Positions 10,067-19,055 are shown, counted from the stretch's first letter. The stretch is 64,000 nucleotides of DNA from Lacibacter sediminis (GCF_014168535.1 NZ_CP060007.1:1860001-1924000), one strand, 5' to 3'. The notes: generated by a model from the letters alone, not told the origin. Made by a program: numbers and translations.

Positions 10067-10537
10067 TCAGCTCTTCTTTTTCCTGAAATAATGATCATCC
10101 AACGAAAGTGGTCCGCCTCCTTCTGCAAAAAAGAAAATGAGCAGTGCTAAAATTACCAGCGAAAGGCCTAATTCAGATTGACCGCTAAATACGCCTTGTT
10201 TGGCGTTTACAAAAAATATCGCTCCGATAAGGATTGGTACCTGCATCAAAACCGCCCATCGGGTAAATAATCCGACAACGATCAATGCACCTCCCAGCAG
10301 ATGCAGCCATGGGATGGCCGTACTTAACCATCCTTGCGAAGAGAGATTGCTTTTCAGCAAAATATCCTGCAGCAAAATATTATTACTGATGAATGAAATG
10401 CCTTTTAAAATAAGGCTGAAACCCAGTGCAACACGCAGTATCACCAACCACTTGGGGTGATGGGTGATGCTCCATTGCTGAAGTTGATGTAACATACCCA
10501 TAACAAAAGATTGAATGAAAGAACTAAAAATCAACAT
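10067..10537 (-). CDS. DoxX family membrane protein
   Basis: 156 residues, four transmembrane helices with the DoxX pattern (LRVALGFSLILKGISF, PWLHLLGGALIVVGLFTRWAVLMQVPILIGAIFFVN). DoxX proteins are small membrane subunits linked to thiol/quinone redox or detoxification; no partner is adjacent here. A TAACTTTT box lies two bases before the ATG at 10537, supporting that start over internal Met codons at 10501 and 10495. It is convergent with the MFS gene, directly abutting its stop. Confidence 0.8.
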   Translation of the reverse strand: MLIFSSFIQSFVMGMLHQLQQWSITHHPKWLVILRVALGFSLILKGISFISNNILLQDILLKSNLSSQGWLSTAIPWLHLLGGALIVVGLFTRWAVLMQVPILIGAIFFVNAKQGVFSGQSELGLSLVILALLIFFFAEGGGPLSLDDHYFRKKKS

Positions 10538-10675
10538 TTAAAAGTTACGCAATTAAAGGCACGATGCCAAGAAGAAAGAGCAGCACAGAGCAGGTTGGCT
10601 TTAATACCTTCAAACGGAGGGTTTTTTAGAAATCCACAATCTAAAATCGGCCATCTGAAATTAACACTGTCCCCT

Positions 10676-10683
10676 TATCTTTG
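10676..10683 (+). promoter_or_regulatory. Promoter -7 element TATCTTTG
   Basis: Exact match to the Bacteroidota -7 consensus TAnnTTTG, 20 bases before the GTG start of the pyruvate dehydrogenase gene. No clear -33 TTG at the usual distance. Confidence 0.65.
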
Positions 10684-10703
10684 CCACTCTAAAAAATTAC
10701 GAC

Positions 10704-11696
10704 GTGGCCACTAAATTCACGAAAGAAACTTATCTCTACTGGTATGAGTTAATGCTGCTCCTTCGCCGTTTCGAAGAAAAAGCCGGACAATTATATGGTA
10801 TGCAAAAGATCCGTGGTTTCTGCCATCTCTACATTGGCCAGGAAGCCATTGCCGCAGGTTGTATGACAGCTACCAAGGGAGAAGATAAAATGATCACTGC
10901 CTACCGTGATCATGGTTTAGCCATTGCAAAGGGTGTTAGTGCAAAAAGCTGTATGGCTGAATTGTACGGAAAAGCTACCGGTTGTTCGAAAGGTAAAGGT
11001 GGTAGTATGCACTTCTTTGGAGTAGATGTTGGTTTCTACGGCGGTCATGGTATTGTGGGTGCGCAGATCGGTACAGGTGCAGGTTTGGCTTTTGCTGAAA
11101 AATATAAAGGAACGGATGCCGTTTGTCTTACGTTCTTTGGAGATGGTGCTGCCCGCCAGGGTATGCTCCACGAAACATTCAACCTTGCCATGTTGTGGAA
11201 ATTGCCCGTGATTTTCATCTGCGAAAACAATAACTACGCAATGGGTACATCTGTATCACGTACAAGTAATGTAGTTGATATTTATAAATTGGCAGATGCG
11301 TACGAAATGCCTGCTGATAGTGTTGATGGGATGGATCCTGAAGCGGTGCATGAAGCAGTAGCCCGTGCGGTGAAACGTGGAAGAACAGGTGAAGGTCCAA
11401 CTTTACTCGAGATCAAAACCTATCGTTACAAAGGTCACTCAATGAGTGATCCGCAGAAATACCGTTCTAAGGATGAGGTTGAAGAATACAAGCAACGTGA
11501 TCCGATTGAAACTTCTAAAAAGAAATTGCTGGAAGTATTTGGTGTAAGTGAAGCAGAAATTGAAGTGATCAACGAACGTGTACGTTTGGAAGTTGAAGAG
11601 TGTGTAAGGTTCTCAGAAGAAAGCCCATATCCTGATGCAGATGAATTGCTGAAAGATGTGTATGTTGATCAAAACTATCCGTTCATTGTTGACTAA
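10704..11696 (+). CDS. pdhA: Pyruvate dehydrogenase E1 component, alpha subunit
   Basis: 330 residues starting at GTG (MATKFTKETYLYWYELMLLLRRFEEKA). It is the TPP-binding alpha subunit of E1, which decarboxylates pyruvate and passes the acetyl group to E2 lipoate. Seen: IRGFCHLYIGQEA, the GKGGSMH segment, the TPP/Mg motif GDGAARQG ending in ENN about 30 residues later, and the phosphorylation-loop-like YRYKGHSMSDP. Length matches the family. E1-beta and E2 are not adjacent, as is common in Bacteroidota. Confidence 0.93.
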   Translation: MATKFTKETYLYWYELMLLLRRFEEKAGQLYGMQKIRGFCHLYIGQEAIAAGCMTATKGEDKMITAYRDHGLAIAKGVSAKSCMAELYGKATGCSKGKGGSMHFFGVDVGFYGGHGIVGAQIGTGAGLAFAEKYKGTDAVCLTFFGDGAARQGMLHETFNLAMLWKLPVIFICENNNYAMGTSVSRTSNVVDIYKLADAYEMPADSVDGMDPEAVHEAVARAVKRGRTGEGPTLLEIKTYRYKGHSMSDPQKYRSKDEVEEYKQRDPIETSKKKLLEVFGVSEAEIEVINERVRLEVEECVRFSEESPYPDADELLKDVYVDQNYPFIVD

Positions 11697-11746
11697 TGAA
11701 GCGTGATTGATAATAGTGAACGTTTATAACAAGAATCCATATTAAA

Positions 11747-12436
11747 ATGTCTGAAACAAAAAAAACAACAGCACAGGAACTTAACGAAGTGCAAGCCATC
11801 AAACAAGCGAAAGATTTCTGGGGTCGTTTCTCAAAGCCCATTACCTATATCGGTGGATTGGTGATCTTGCTTGCAGGCGGTTACCTGGTGTATAAGAATT
11901 TCTTTATTGGTCCGAAAGAAACAAAGGGCAATGAAGCAATCAGCCGTGCACAACAATACTTTGCACAGGACTCATTAGATCTGGCATTGAATGGTGATGG
12001 TTCGGCAGCAGGTTTTCTGAAAATCGCTAAAACTTACAGCGGTACAAAAGCAGCAAATCTTGCTCATTACTATGCAGGTGCTATTTATCTCCGCAAAGAA
12101 GATTATAACAATGCCATCAAACAGCTTGAAGATTTTTCAACAGATGCTACACAGGTACAAAGTGCAGCATGGCGCATGCTGGGCGATGCTTACATGAGCA
12201 CCGATAAAAAAGAGAAAGGCGCTTCTTACTACGAGAAGGCAGGTACACTTAATGATAAAGATGAGTATACTTCGTCTGAAAATCTCTACCGTGCAGCAAT
12301 GGCTTATGAAGTGGCAGGTAAAAAAGAAAAAGCAACAGAGCTGTTAAAAGCATTGAAAGAAAAATATCCAAAGTCAACTGCAGCAGGGCAAGCTGAAAAA
12401 TATCTTGCACGACTTGGTGTAGTTGGTAATGAATAA
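11747..12436 (+). CDS. TPR protein with single N-terminal TM helix (YfgM-like)
   Basis: 229 residues. A cytoplasmic N-terminus of ~30 residues is followed by one helix (ITYIGGLVILLAGGYLVYKNFF), then TPR-like helical pairs (AANLAHYYAGAIYLRKEDYNNAIKQLEDF, AAWRMLGDAYMSTDKKEKGASYYEKA, LYRAAMAYEVAGKKEKATELLKALKEKYP). The layout is that of YfgM/TPR_21 proteins that work with periplasmic chaperones at the Sec translocon. It lies 50 bases after pdhA and 20 before ribH; such a TPR-ribH neighbourhood is usual in Bacteroidota. Role inferred from fold only. Confidence 0.8.
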   Translation: MSETKKTTAQELNEVQAIKQAKDFWGRFSKPITYIGGLVILLAGGYLVYKNFFIGPKETKGNEAISRAQQYFAQDSLDLALNGDGSAAGFLKIAKTYSGTKAANLAHYYAGAIYLRKEDYNNAIKQLEDFSTDATQVQSAAWRMLGDAYMSTDKKEKGASYYEKAGTLNDKDEYTSSENLYRAAMAYEVAGKKEKATELLKALKEKYPKSTAAGQAEKYLARLGVVGNE

Positions 12437-12456
12437 ACAGCTTAACCAATCATATT

Positions 12457-12963
12457 ATGGCAGAGGTTAGCAATAGCAACTTATACCAATTAACTGCAGG
12501 CACTCACGATTTTTCGGGTGCCTGTGTTGTATTAGTACGTACCGAGTGGAATGCAGCGGTGATCGATGAACTCGAAAAAGGTTGCAGAAAAATACTCGAC
12601 GAATTTGGTGTGAATGAAGTACTGACTGTAACAGTACCCGGTGCTGTGGAAATTGGGTTTGCAGTAAAGGCTTACTGGGAAAGTAAATCGAGGCATATCA
12701 AAACAAGACCGCATGCATTTATTACACTTGGTTGTATTGTGCGTGGTGATACGCCTCATTTTGACTATGTATGCAAAGCAGTTACAGATTCTGTAACACA
12801 ACTGAATCTTACATTAGATGTGCCGGTGATCTTTGGTGTGCTTACTGTTGAAAATCAACAGCAGGCCATAGATCGCATTGGTGGTTCGCATGGTCACAAA
12901 GGTGAAGAGGCAGCTATCACAGCATTAAAAATGATCTTGCTCAATACTTCATTAAAAAAATAA
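12457..12963 (+). CDS. ribH: 6,7-dimethyl-8-ribityllumazine synthase
   Basis: 168 residues. RibH condenses 5-amino-6-ribitylamino-uracil with 3,4-dihydroxybutanone phosphate, the penultimate step of riboflavin synthesis. Family segments seen: VRTEWNAAVIDEL (substrate loop), VPGAVEIGFA, ITLGCIVRGDTPHFDYVC with the catalytic His, and PVIFGVLTVENQQQAIDR. Length is normal. Other rib genes are not in the window. Confidence 0.95.
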   Translation: MAEVSNSNLYQLTAGTHDFSGACVVLVRTEWNAAVIDELEKGCRKILDEFGVNEVLTVTVPGAVEIGFAVKAYWESKSRHIKTRPHAFITLGCIVRGDTPHFDYVCKAVTDSVTQLNLTLDVPVIFGVLTVENQQQAIDRIGGSHGHKGEEAAITALKMILLNTSLKK

Positions 12964-12985
12964 GCGCTCAACACATCGTTGACTT

Positions 12986-13705
12986 ATGACTGTACAACTG
13001 TTTATACCTTGTTTTGTTGATCAGCTTTATCCTGAAACCGCTTTTAACATGGTGAAGGTGCTGGAGAAGTTTGGTTGTAATGTAAAGTACAATGCAAATC
13101 AAACCTGTTGCGGCCAGCCCGCCTTTAATGCAGGTTTCCAGAATGAGTGTAAAGATGTAGCAACAAAATTCATTAAAGATTTTTCCGGGAGTGAATACAT
13201 TGTGGCACCAAGTGCTTCCTGCGCCGGCTTTGTACGAAATTATTACGGCAAGATTTTCGACAACTCATCGATGCACAACGAGGTGAGAGATCTGGGTAAA
13301 CGACTTTACGAATTCAGCGAGTTCCTGACGGATGTATTGAAGGTGGATAACGTTGGCGCAAAGCTGGAAGGCAAAGCAACCTATCATGATAGTTGTGCAG
13401 CGTTACGAGAATGTAAGATCAAAGAAGGTCCACGTAAACTTTTGCAGAATGTCCAAGGATTAGAAATTGTTGAAATGAATGATGTGGAGACCTGTTGTGG
13501 TTTTGGCGGCACCTTTGCGGTGAAGTTTGAACCCATCTCCATTGCAATGGCCGATCAAAAAGTAAATAACGCTCTTGCAACAGGAGCACAATACATGATC
13601 TCTACCGATATCAGTTGTTTGATGCACCTCGAAGGTTACATCAAACAAAAAGGGCACAATCTCCGAACATTACACCTTGCTGATGTGTTAGCAAATGGGT
13701 GGTAG
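12986..13705 (+). CDS. LutA/YkgE-like (Fe-S)-binding protein
   Basis: 239 residues with two CCG (cysteine-rich) domains: TCCGQPAFNAG and SCAGFV in the first half, then SCAALRECKI, ETCCGFGGTF and ISCLMHLEG in the second. This is the LutA/GlcF-C/HdrB-like architecture, where CCG domains bind Fe-S clusters; LutABC oxidises L-lactate. The partner genes lutB and lutC are not beside it, so the lactate role rests on family similarity only. It follows ribH by 22 bases and may share its transcript. Confidence 0.83.
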   Translation: MTVQLFIPCFVDQLYPETAFNMVKVLEKFGCNVKYNANQTCCGQPAFNAGFQNECKDVATKFIKDFSGSEYIVAPSASCAGFVRNYYGKIFDNSSMHNEVRDLGKRLYEFSEFLTDVLKVDNVGAKLEGKATYHDSCAALRECKIKEGPRKLLQNVQGLEIVEMNDVETCCGFGGTFAVKFEPISIAMADQKVNNALATGAQYMISTDISCLMHLEGYIKQKGHNLRTLHLADVLANGW

Positions 13706-13800
13706 GAGTGAAAAATGTGAAATGATAAATGAAAAATAAAAAATGAAGAAGTGGCCAACCTTTTTCATTTCTCATTATTAATTTTTAATTCTTGATTTAC

Positions 13801-14208
13801 ATGGCTCATTGGTTAATTAAATCAGAACCTTTCAAATACAGCTGGGATCAGTTTGTAAAAGACAAACAAACATTCTGGGATGGTGTGCGCAATTATGCAG
13901 CCCGCAACAATCTCCGTGATATGAAGAAAGGAGACGAAGTGTTTTTTTATCACAGCAACGAAGGTTTGGAAATTGTGGGCATTGCAAAAGTGGTGAAGGA
14001 AGCTTACCAGGATCCCACGACTGATGAGGATGCATGGGTGGTGGTTGATTTTAAACCGGTACGTAAACTGAAAAAGCCGGTAACACTTGCACAGATGAAA
14101 AATGATAAGCGTTTAGCAAATATGGATTTGTTGCGTATGGGACGTTTGAGTGTTGGTAAGGTAACAGATGCAGAGTGGGATGTGGTGCTGGAGTTAGCAG
14201 GGGAGTGA
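13801..14208 (+). CDS. EVE domain protein
   Basis: 135 residues forming a single EVE (PUA-like) domain: MAHWLIKSEP, WDGVRNYAARNNLRDMKKGDEVFFYHSN and VVDFKPVRKL. EVE domains read modified bases in DNA or RNA; stand-alone versions are thought to bind modified RNA or DNA, with physiological role still vague. The start is taken at the ATG giving MAHWLIKSEP, the conserved N-terminus; the in-frame TTG nine bases upstream is less likely. The ~90 bases before it are AT-rich low-complexity sequence. Confidence 0.9.
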   Translation: MAHWLIKSEPFKYSWDQFVKDKQTFWDGVRNYAARNNLRDMKKGDEVFFYHSNEGLEIVGIAKVVKEAYQDPTTDEDAWVVVDFKPVRKLKKPVTLAQMKNDKRLANMDLLRMGRLSVGKVTDAEWDVVLELAGE

Positions 14209-14237
14209 GCTAAGAGTTGAAGAAGTAAAATGAGTTT

Positions 14238-14270
14238 AAAGAGTTGACGCAGTCAGCTCTTTTTTATTTT
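14238..14270 (+). terminator. Rho-independent terminator
   Basis: Ten-pair stem (AAGAGTTGAC with GTCAGCTCTT, one G.U pair), loop GCA, then a T-rich tail. Lies 30 bases after the EVE gene. Confidence 0.8.
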
Positions 14271-14485
14271 GGGGGAGTTTGCTCGTTCAACTTTTTTTCC
14301 TTCTTCCACTCTTAGAAACTTTTAACAAATTCCTTCGGTTACATTTTACAGTTAGTGGTATCAATCTTTACTATGAATGATACATCAGCAGTTGAATGAT
14401 TTGCACGCCGGCAAATGAATTCAGCAAGTACTTCGCTGCTCCTGCATCCTGCTTCTCATTTAAAAACAATCAAAAACATTTCAAA

Positions 14486-14920
14486 ATGAAAAAGATCATT
14501 TTGGCTGTCATTTTACTGGCAGCCGCTGGCGGAGCTGTATACTTATTTACGCAACGCAACCGAAACATTGAGCCTCTCTCTGAAACTTCTTACAAGGAAA
14601 CAATCGTCGGCGATTGGAAAATTGATTCTATTGCCGCAAACGATTCGAATAACCTTGGCGTGCTCATCATGGCACTCGATACAAACCTCACCAGTTATAC
14701 GTTCAGCTTTTCAAAAGATGGTGCTGTTACGCAATCATTGAACGACAGCATCATGCCTGTAAAAAGAAGTTATCAATGGAACGACAGTGCGAATATTATT
14801 TTAAGTGAAGGTGATTCTGCAAGTGATCAACAGTACATGAAGATACTTGCGTTGACAAAGGAGCAATTAAGTTTAATGAGTGCCGACAGTGCAGTGATCT
14901 ACTTCAGGAAAAAGAAATAA
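14486..14920 (+). CDS. Lipocalin-like domain protein, membrane-anchored
   Basis: 144 residues. The ATG at 14486 gives a classical N-terminal hydrophobic segment (MKKIILAVILLAAAGGAVYLF) without a lipobox. The rest (VGDWKIDSI, YTFSFSKDGAVTQSL, KRSYQWNDSANIILSE, MKILALTKEQLSLMS) follows the pattern of small beta-barrel lipocalin-like proteins of Bacteroidota. An upstream in-frame Met at 14396 would bury the signal segment and is rejected. The ~275 bases before it hold only a terminator and AT-rich sequence. Ligand unknown. Confidence 0.7.
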   Translation: MKKIILAVILLAAAGGAVYLFTQRNRNIEPLSETSYKETIVGDWKIDSIAANDSNNLGVLIMALDTNLTSYTFSFSKDGAVTQSLNDSIMPVKRSYQWNDSANIILSEGDSASDQQYMKILALTKEQLSLMSADSAVIYFRKKK

Positions 14921-14929
14921 ATGATCAAG

Positions 14930-14960
14930 ACCGGCTGATGATTTTTCATCAGCCGGTTTA
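14930..14960 (+). terminator. Terminator hairpin
   Basis: Perfect 12-bp stem (ACCGGCTGATGA with TCATCAGCCGGT), TTTT loop, short T tail interrupted by A/G. Follows the lipocalin-like gene by 9 bases. Confidence 0.75.
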
Positions 14961-15001
14961 TGTATTTAAAACTATTCTGCATCTGAAATAAAAAAACTGT
15001 T

Positions 15002-15916
15002 ATGAAACAACTACTCTTTGCAGGAATTGCATTCCTGCTCCTGGCAATCTCTTGCAATCAAGCGAGTGAAAAGGAATCGCTGCAAACTGCAACTATTGCT
15101 GATGTGAAATTGGAGGCACCTGTATCAGATACTGCTGCTTTAGCATTCGAACAATCACCAGCAATTCCGGGTGAAGAAAAACAGGAAGAGCCAAAGAAAC
15201 AATCTCCAAAAACGTCGCAGTCGCCGGAAAGCAAACCCGACTGGAATAAAAAGATCATTAAAACAGCAGCGTTAAATGTGGAGGTGAAAGATTATGCAAA
15301 GTTTAATCAGCTGGTTCATTCATCCGCCAGCCGTTTCGGTGGTTACATAGCTGATGAGCTGCAATCGGAAACGGAATACAAGATCGAAAATACGATTGTG
15401 ATGAAAGTGCCGGTCGATCAATTTCAATCAGCTGTTGATTTTCTTACAAGTGGTGATGGAAAGATCAATGAAAAGAAAATCTCTTCGGAAGATGTAACAA
15501 CACAATTTGTTGATACAAAATCAAGACTGGAAGCAAAGAAGCAGGTACGGTTACGTTATCTCGATCTGTTGAAGCAGGCAAAGAATATGGAAGAGATATT
15601 GCAGGTGCAATCCGAGATCAACGATATACAGGAAGAAATAGAAAGTGCTGCAGGCCGCATCAACTATTTATCGAATGCTTCGGCCATGAGTACCATCAAT
15701 CTTACCTACTACCAGGTGATCAATGCTTCAGCAAAGGATACAGATACCGTAAGTTTTTGGGAGAAAACGAAGTACGCTTTTCTTAGCGGATGGCATGGCT
15801 TGGTGGAAGTGTTGATCGGTTTACTGAATATCTGGCCACTGGCATTGATCGCTGCTATTGTTGTTTGGACAATTAAGCGTTCGGTCTTTAAAAAAGTAAA
15901 ATCGCCGCAAGCATGA
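15002..15916 (+). CDS. DUF4349 lipoprotein
   Basis: 304 residues. Signal peptide with lipobox (LLLAISC), a Pro/Lys/Gln-rich linker to ~residue 80, then the DUF4349 domain: IIKTAALNVEVKDYAKF, FGGYIADELQ, IVMKVPVDQF, a helical coiled-coil part ending in a conserved IEESAAGRI-like segment, and SAMSTINLTYYQ. One transmembrane helix lies near the C-terminus (VEVLIGLLNIWPLALIAAIVVWTI), followed by a basic tail. Cell-envelope location is clear; function of DUF4349 is unknown. Confidence 0.88.
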   Translation: MKQLLFAGIAFLLLAISCNQASEKESLQTATIADVKLEAPVSDTAALAFEQSPAIPGEEKQEEPKKQSPKTSQSPESKPDWNKKIIKTAALNVEVKDYAKFNQLVHSSASRFGGYIADELQSETEYKIENTIVMKVPVDQFQSAVDFLTSGDGKINEKKISSEDVTTQFVDTKSRLEAKKQVRLRYLDLLKQAKNMEEILQVQSEINDIQEEIESAAGRINYLSNASAMSTINLTYYQVINASAKDTDTVSFWEKTKYAFLSGWHGLVEVLIGLLNIWPLALIAAIVVWTIKRSVFKKVKSPQA

Positions 15917-15946
15917 TTCGAAGCGAACATTTGATTGCACCCTTAC

Positions 15947-16591
15947 TCAGATGTTCGCTTTAACTATTTTCATAAACTCTTCTCTCGGGATCATACGGGC
16001 GCCCAAACTTTCAAGATGTGGCGTGTAGATCTGGCAATCGATCAATACAACGCCTTCTTTTTGTAATTGCTGAACAAAAGAGATGAATGCATACTTACTT
16101 GCATTCGGCACTTTGCTGAACATGCTTTCACCAAAAAAGATATTTCCAAGACGAACGCCATACAAGCCACCAACCAATTCATTGTTCTGCCACACTTCTG
16201 TACTAACGGCTTTGCCTAACTGATGCAAGTGAGTGTAAGCCTGTTCAATTTCTGTGGTGATCCATGTGCCTTCTTTCAGCTTTCGTGTTTGTGCACAGAG
16301 ATGAATAACATCGGCAAATGCTTTGTTGATGGTAACAGTAAATGCTTTACGCTTAAATAACTGTTGCATGCTTTTACTGATGTACAATTCATCGGGAAAT
16401 AAAACACAACGGGGATCGGGGCACCACCAGAGAGGTGGTTCGTCGTCGTTATACCAGGGAAATATACCGCTGCGGTAAGCCAGTAACAAACGTTCAGTGC
16501 TTAAATCGCCACCAATAGCAAGTAAACCATCAGCAGCTGCTTTTTCAACAGGGGGGAACCAAAGTTTTTCAGTTAAAACCGTAAGTGGCAT
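15947..16591 (-). CDS. aat: Leucyl/phenylalanyl-tRNA-protein transferase
   Basis: 214 residues. Aat transfers Leu or Phe from tRNA to proteins with N-terminal Lys or Arg, creating primary N-degrons. Seen: YRSGIFPWYNDDEPPLWWCPDPRCVLFP, TWITTEIEQAYTHLHQLGKAVSTEVWQNNELVGGLYGVRLGNIFFGESMFS and ASKYAFISFV, all hallmark segments. It lies 35 bases downstream of clpS on the same strand, so enzyme and recognition factor of the pathway are probably co-transcribed. Confidence 0.96.
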   Translation of the reverse strand: MPLTVLTEKLWFPPVEKAAADGLLAIGGDLSTERLLLAYRSGIFPWYNDDEPPLWWCPDPRCVLFPDELYISKSMQQLFKRKAFTVTINKAFADVIHLCAQTRKLKEGTWITTEIEQAYTHLHQLGKAVSTEVWQNNELVGGLYGVRLGNIFFGESMFSKVPNASKYAFISFVQQLQKEGVVLIDCQIYTPHLESLGARMIPREEFMKIVKANI

Positions 16592-16626
16592 GTGTAAAAT
16601 AAAGGTATCGGAATGTAAACAGCAAA

Positions 16627-16920
16627 TCAGGCAATCACTTCAACAGTGGCGCCAATGCCACGCTCAGTAATTGCATCGCATAATGGTTTCAGATCGTCGT
16701 ATGATCCATTCTTTACAGCGTATTTCCCTTTGCTGTGAATGAGCCAGGCACATTGCTCTGCCTGTTCAGGCGCATGATCGCAAATGTCAATTAATGTTTC
16801 AATCACCCATTCGAACGTATTCACCTCATCATTCCACATAATGAGATGACAGGGCTCTTCCAGATCAGTAAGAACATCTGTTTCAATTAGCTCTTTTGTA
16901 TGTGTGGATAAGTTCGGCAT
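16627..16920 (-). CDS. clpS: ATP-dependent Clp protease adaptor ClpS
   Basis: 97 residues. ClpS hands N-degron substrates to the Clp protease. Seen: HLIMWNDEVNTFEWVIETL with the Asn-Asp of the N-degron pocket, and AWLIHSKGKYAVKNGSYDDL with the pocket His. The start is set at the ATG at 16920 (MPNLSTHTKEL): an exact TAATTTTG promoter element sits six bases upstream, inside the hydrophobic upstream extension, which is therefore untranslated. No clpA-like gene is adjacent; aat is next. Confidence 0.93.
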   Translation of the reverse strand: MPNLSTHTKELIETDVLTDLEEPCHLIMWNDEVNTFEWVIETLIDICDHAPEQAEQCAWLIHSKGKYAVKNGSYDDLKPLCDAITERGIGATVEVIA

Positions 16921-16926
16921 CAGGTG

Positions 16927-16934
16927 CAAAATTA
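16927..16934 (-). promoter_or_regulatory. Promoter -7 element TAATTTTG for clpS
   Basis: Exact TAnnTTTG on the minus strand, six bases before the clpS ATG. It excludes the longer reading frame as the translated product. Confidence 0.6.
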
Positions 16935-17029
16935 ACCATAGAAAAGAAAAAAACAATTTCTTCATTTTAATAAAGCAACTTATATGGCACATTACTTGTC
17001 AATGTTGAGTCTAACAAGCGGAAAATCAA

Positions 17030-19036
17030 ATGAAATTCAGACTACTGCCTAAAAAGAAAGCCGAAGAGTCAGCCGAACAGGGGCAGGCTATTGTGCTTTC
17101 TATCAACAGCAATAACCGTGGACTGGATTTTCTGGCTGAACTGTTCCAAAAGATACGGCCAGCTGACGTAAATGATAAAGAAGCTGCGGAATTAAAATTC
17201 AAAGCGTTTTTATTTCAACTGCAGGAAGATCGCTCATTACTTTTTTCATTAAGGAAAGCGCTGCTTTCTCAATTTGCTAATAGCGACCTTACCACCGCAC
17301 TTACTGAAAGTGGGTTGCTCAGTTCAAGAGGGTTTATCCAGGAACTTGGTTCAAAGCTCAAGCACAAAATTATTCCGGCTTTACTGGAGCCTACAGATTT
17401 TCTTTTTGTGATCGAACGGCTTTTTTACAAAAAGAATGATTACGTATGGATCGAAAAGATCGATAGTGAATTATGGAAATTATTTTTTCAACGTATCGGC
17501 ATTGAAGTAAATCTCAATGAGCCTGCGTTGAATAATCAGTTACTGCAATCCATGCAAACACTATCGTACAGGTTGGCGATGATGGGGCTGGAGAAAGAAA
17601 TTACACGACTGCATGATGAGCGGGACGATGCAGTATTCCCTTTTCTTGAACAGAGCCGTTTGGTGAACATGCTACTTGAGAAAAAGAAAAATACACATAG
17701 CATGCATGATGAGAAAATTATTGCAGCAGGTATTTTTGAAGCGCTGCATAATTGTTTGCAGAGTGTGCGATTTATTAAAGAGCAACGTAAGAATGTTGGT
17801 ACAAGTTTAGCAGAAACATTCCTGCTCACACGTATGGAGCAGCATGTAGAACGCATTCTTCTGATACTTGATGCAGTTGATAACGATAAACGTTTCGATA
17901 TTGAGCGCTTTATCACTTATTTTATGACGGTAGTACGTAATCAAAACAGGAAAAACAGTTTAAGTGAATTCCTGTCCCAGAATGTTGGATTATTAGCATA
18001 CCAGATATCAGAACATGGAGGAAGAAGAGGAGAAACGTTCATCACCAAAACAAGAAAAGAATTCAATCTTCTTTTTCTCAGTGCAATGGGCGGAGGGTTC
18101 ATCATTTCATTTATTGCTGTTTTCAAAAATTTGTTGGGCAAAGTAACACTTGCTCCTTTTTGGCAAGGAGTGGCCTACAGTACAAATTACAGTATCGGAT
18201 TTTTATTGATACAATCAACAGGTTCAACACTGGCTACAAAACAACCCGCCTTTACGGCATCTGCTGTTGCAAGTTCGCTCGACAGTTCAAAGTTGAAAGG
18301 AAGACCGGATCTTGATAATCTTGCTGTAACCGTATCGCAGGTATCAAGAAGTCAGTTGGCATCTTTCGCAGGTAACCTGCTTGTTGTTTTTCCAATGACC
18401 TATTTACTGGCGATATTGTTTTTTAAACTCACCGGTTCAAAGATCGCTGCAGGTGAAGAAGCATTGGCATTGCTGCAGGCACAGCATCCTTTTCAAACAC
18501 TGGCATTGTTATTTGCATGCTTTACCGGGTTCTTTTTATTCCTGAGTGGACTGATCGCAGGGTGGGTTGAAAATTATGTGGTGTATGCACAACTGCCGCA
18601 GCGAATAAGGCTGCATCCTGTATTACATCATTCACTTGGCAAAAAACAATTGAACTGGCTGGTGAACCTTGTGGAAAATAAACTGGGTTCGATTGCGGGT
18701 AGTGTATCGCTGGGTTTTTTCCTGGGTATGGCAGCGTTTATCGGAAAGATATTTGGCATTCCGTTCGACATAAGACATATTACGATTTCGGCCGGCAATA
18801 CAGCAATTGGTTTTTTTGGTTTAGAAGGGCCGGTTGATTATCGTTACATGGCTACTATCCTGCTCGGCGTAAGCTTAATTGGTTTCCTCAACTTTTTTGT
18901 AAGCTTTGGTTTTGCATTTTTTGTAGCGGTAAAGTCCAGAGGCATTCAACTTAGAGACTATCCTGAGTTTCTTGGTATATTATGGCGTTATTTCCGTAAA
19001 AGACCGGTGGATTTTATTATACCGACCAAAAAATAA
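17030..19036 (+). CDS. Gcr-type 'site-specific recombinase' family membrane protein
   Basis: 668 residues matching the family annotated SpecificRecomb (after gonococcal Gcr). The N-terminal half (~1-340) is soluble and helical. The C-terminal half holds about six or seven hydrophobic helices (FIISFIAVFKNLL, NLLVVFPMTYLLAILFFKLTG, LLFACFTGFFLFLSGLIAGW, SLGFFLGMAAFIGKIFG, LLGVSLIGFLNFFVSFGFAFFVAV). No serine- or tyrosine-recombinase catalytic pattern is visible. The membrane topology makes the recombinase label doubtful; I keep it only as the family name. Function unknown. Confidence 0.75.
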   Translation: MKFRLLPKKKAEESAEQGQAIVLSINSNNRGLDFLAELFQKIRPADVNDKEAAELKFKAFLFQLQEDRSLLFSLRKALLSQFANSDLTTALTESGLLSSRGFIQELGSKLKHKIIPALLEPTDFLFVIERLFYKKNDYVWIEKIDSELWKLFFQRIGIEVNLNEPALNNQLLQSMQTLSYRLAMMGLEKEITRLHDERDDAVFPFLEQSRLVNMLLEKKKNTHSMHDEKIIAAGIFEALHNCLQSVRFIKEQRKNVGTSLAETFLLTRMEQHVERILLILDAVDNDKRFDIERFITYFMTVVRNQNRKNSLSEFLSQNVGLLAYQISEHGGRRGETFITKTRKEFNLLFLSAMGGGFIISFIAVFKNLLGKVTLAPFWQGVAYSTNYSIGFLLIQSTGSTLATKQPAFTASAVASSLDSSKLKGRPDLDNLAVTVSQVSRSQLASFAGNLLVVFPMTYLLAILFFKLTGSKIAAGEEALALLQAQHPFQTLALLFACFTGFFLFLSGLIAGWVENYVVYAQLPQRIRLHPVLHHSLGKKQLNWLVNLVENKLGSIAGSVSLGFFLGMAAFIGKIFGIPFDIRHITISAGNTAIGFFGLEGPVDYRYMATILLGVSLIGFLNFFVSFGFAFFVAVKSRGIQLRDYPEFLGILWRYFRKRPVDFIIPTKK

Positions 19037-19055
19037 GATGGAAGCATTCAAAATG

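Noticed and set aside
17030..19036. Gcr-family gene as part of the integrated element
   Set aside because: It lies outside the 48-bp repeat and ahead of the ancestral tRNA terminator, so it belongs to the chromosome.
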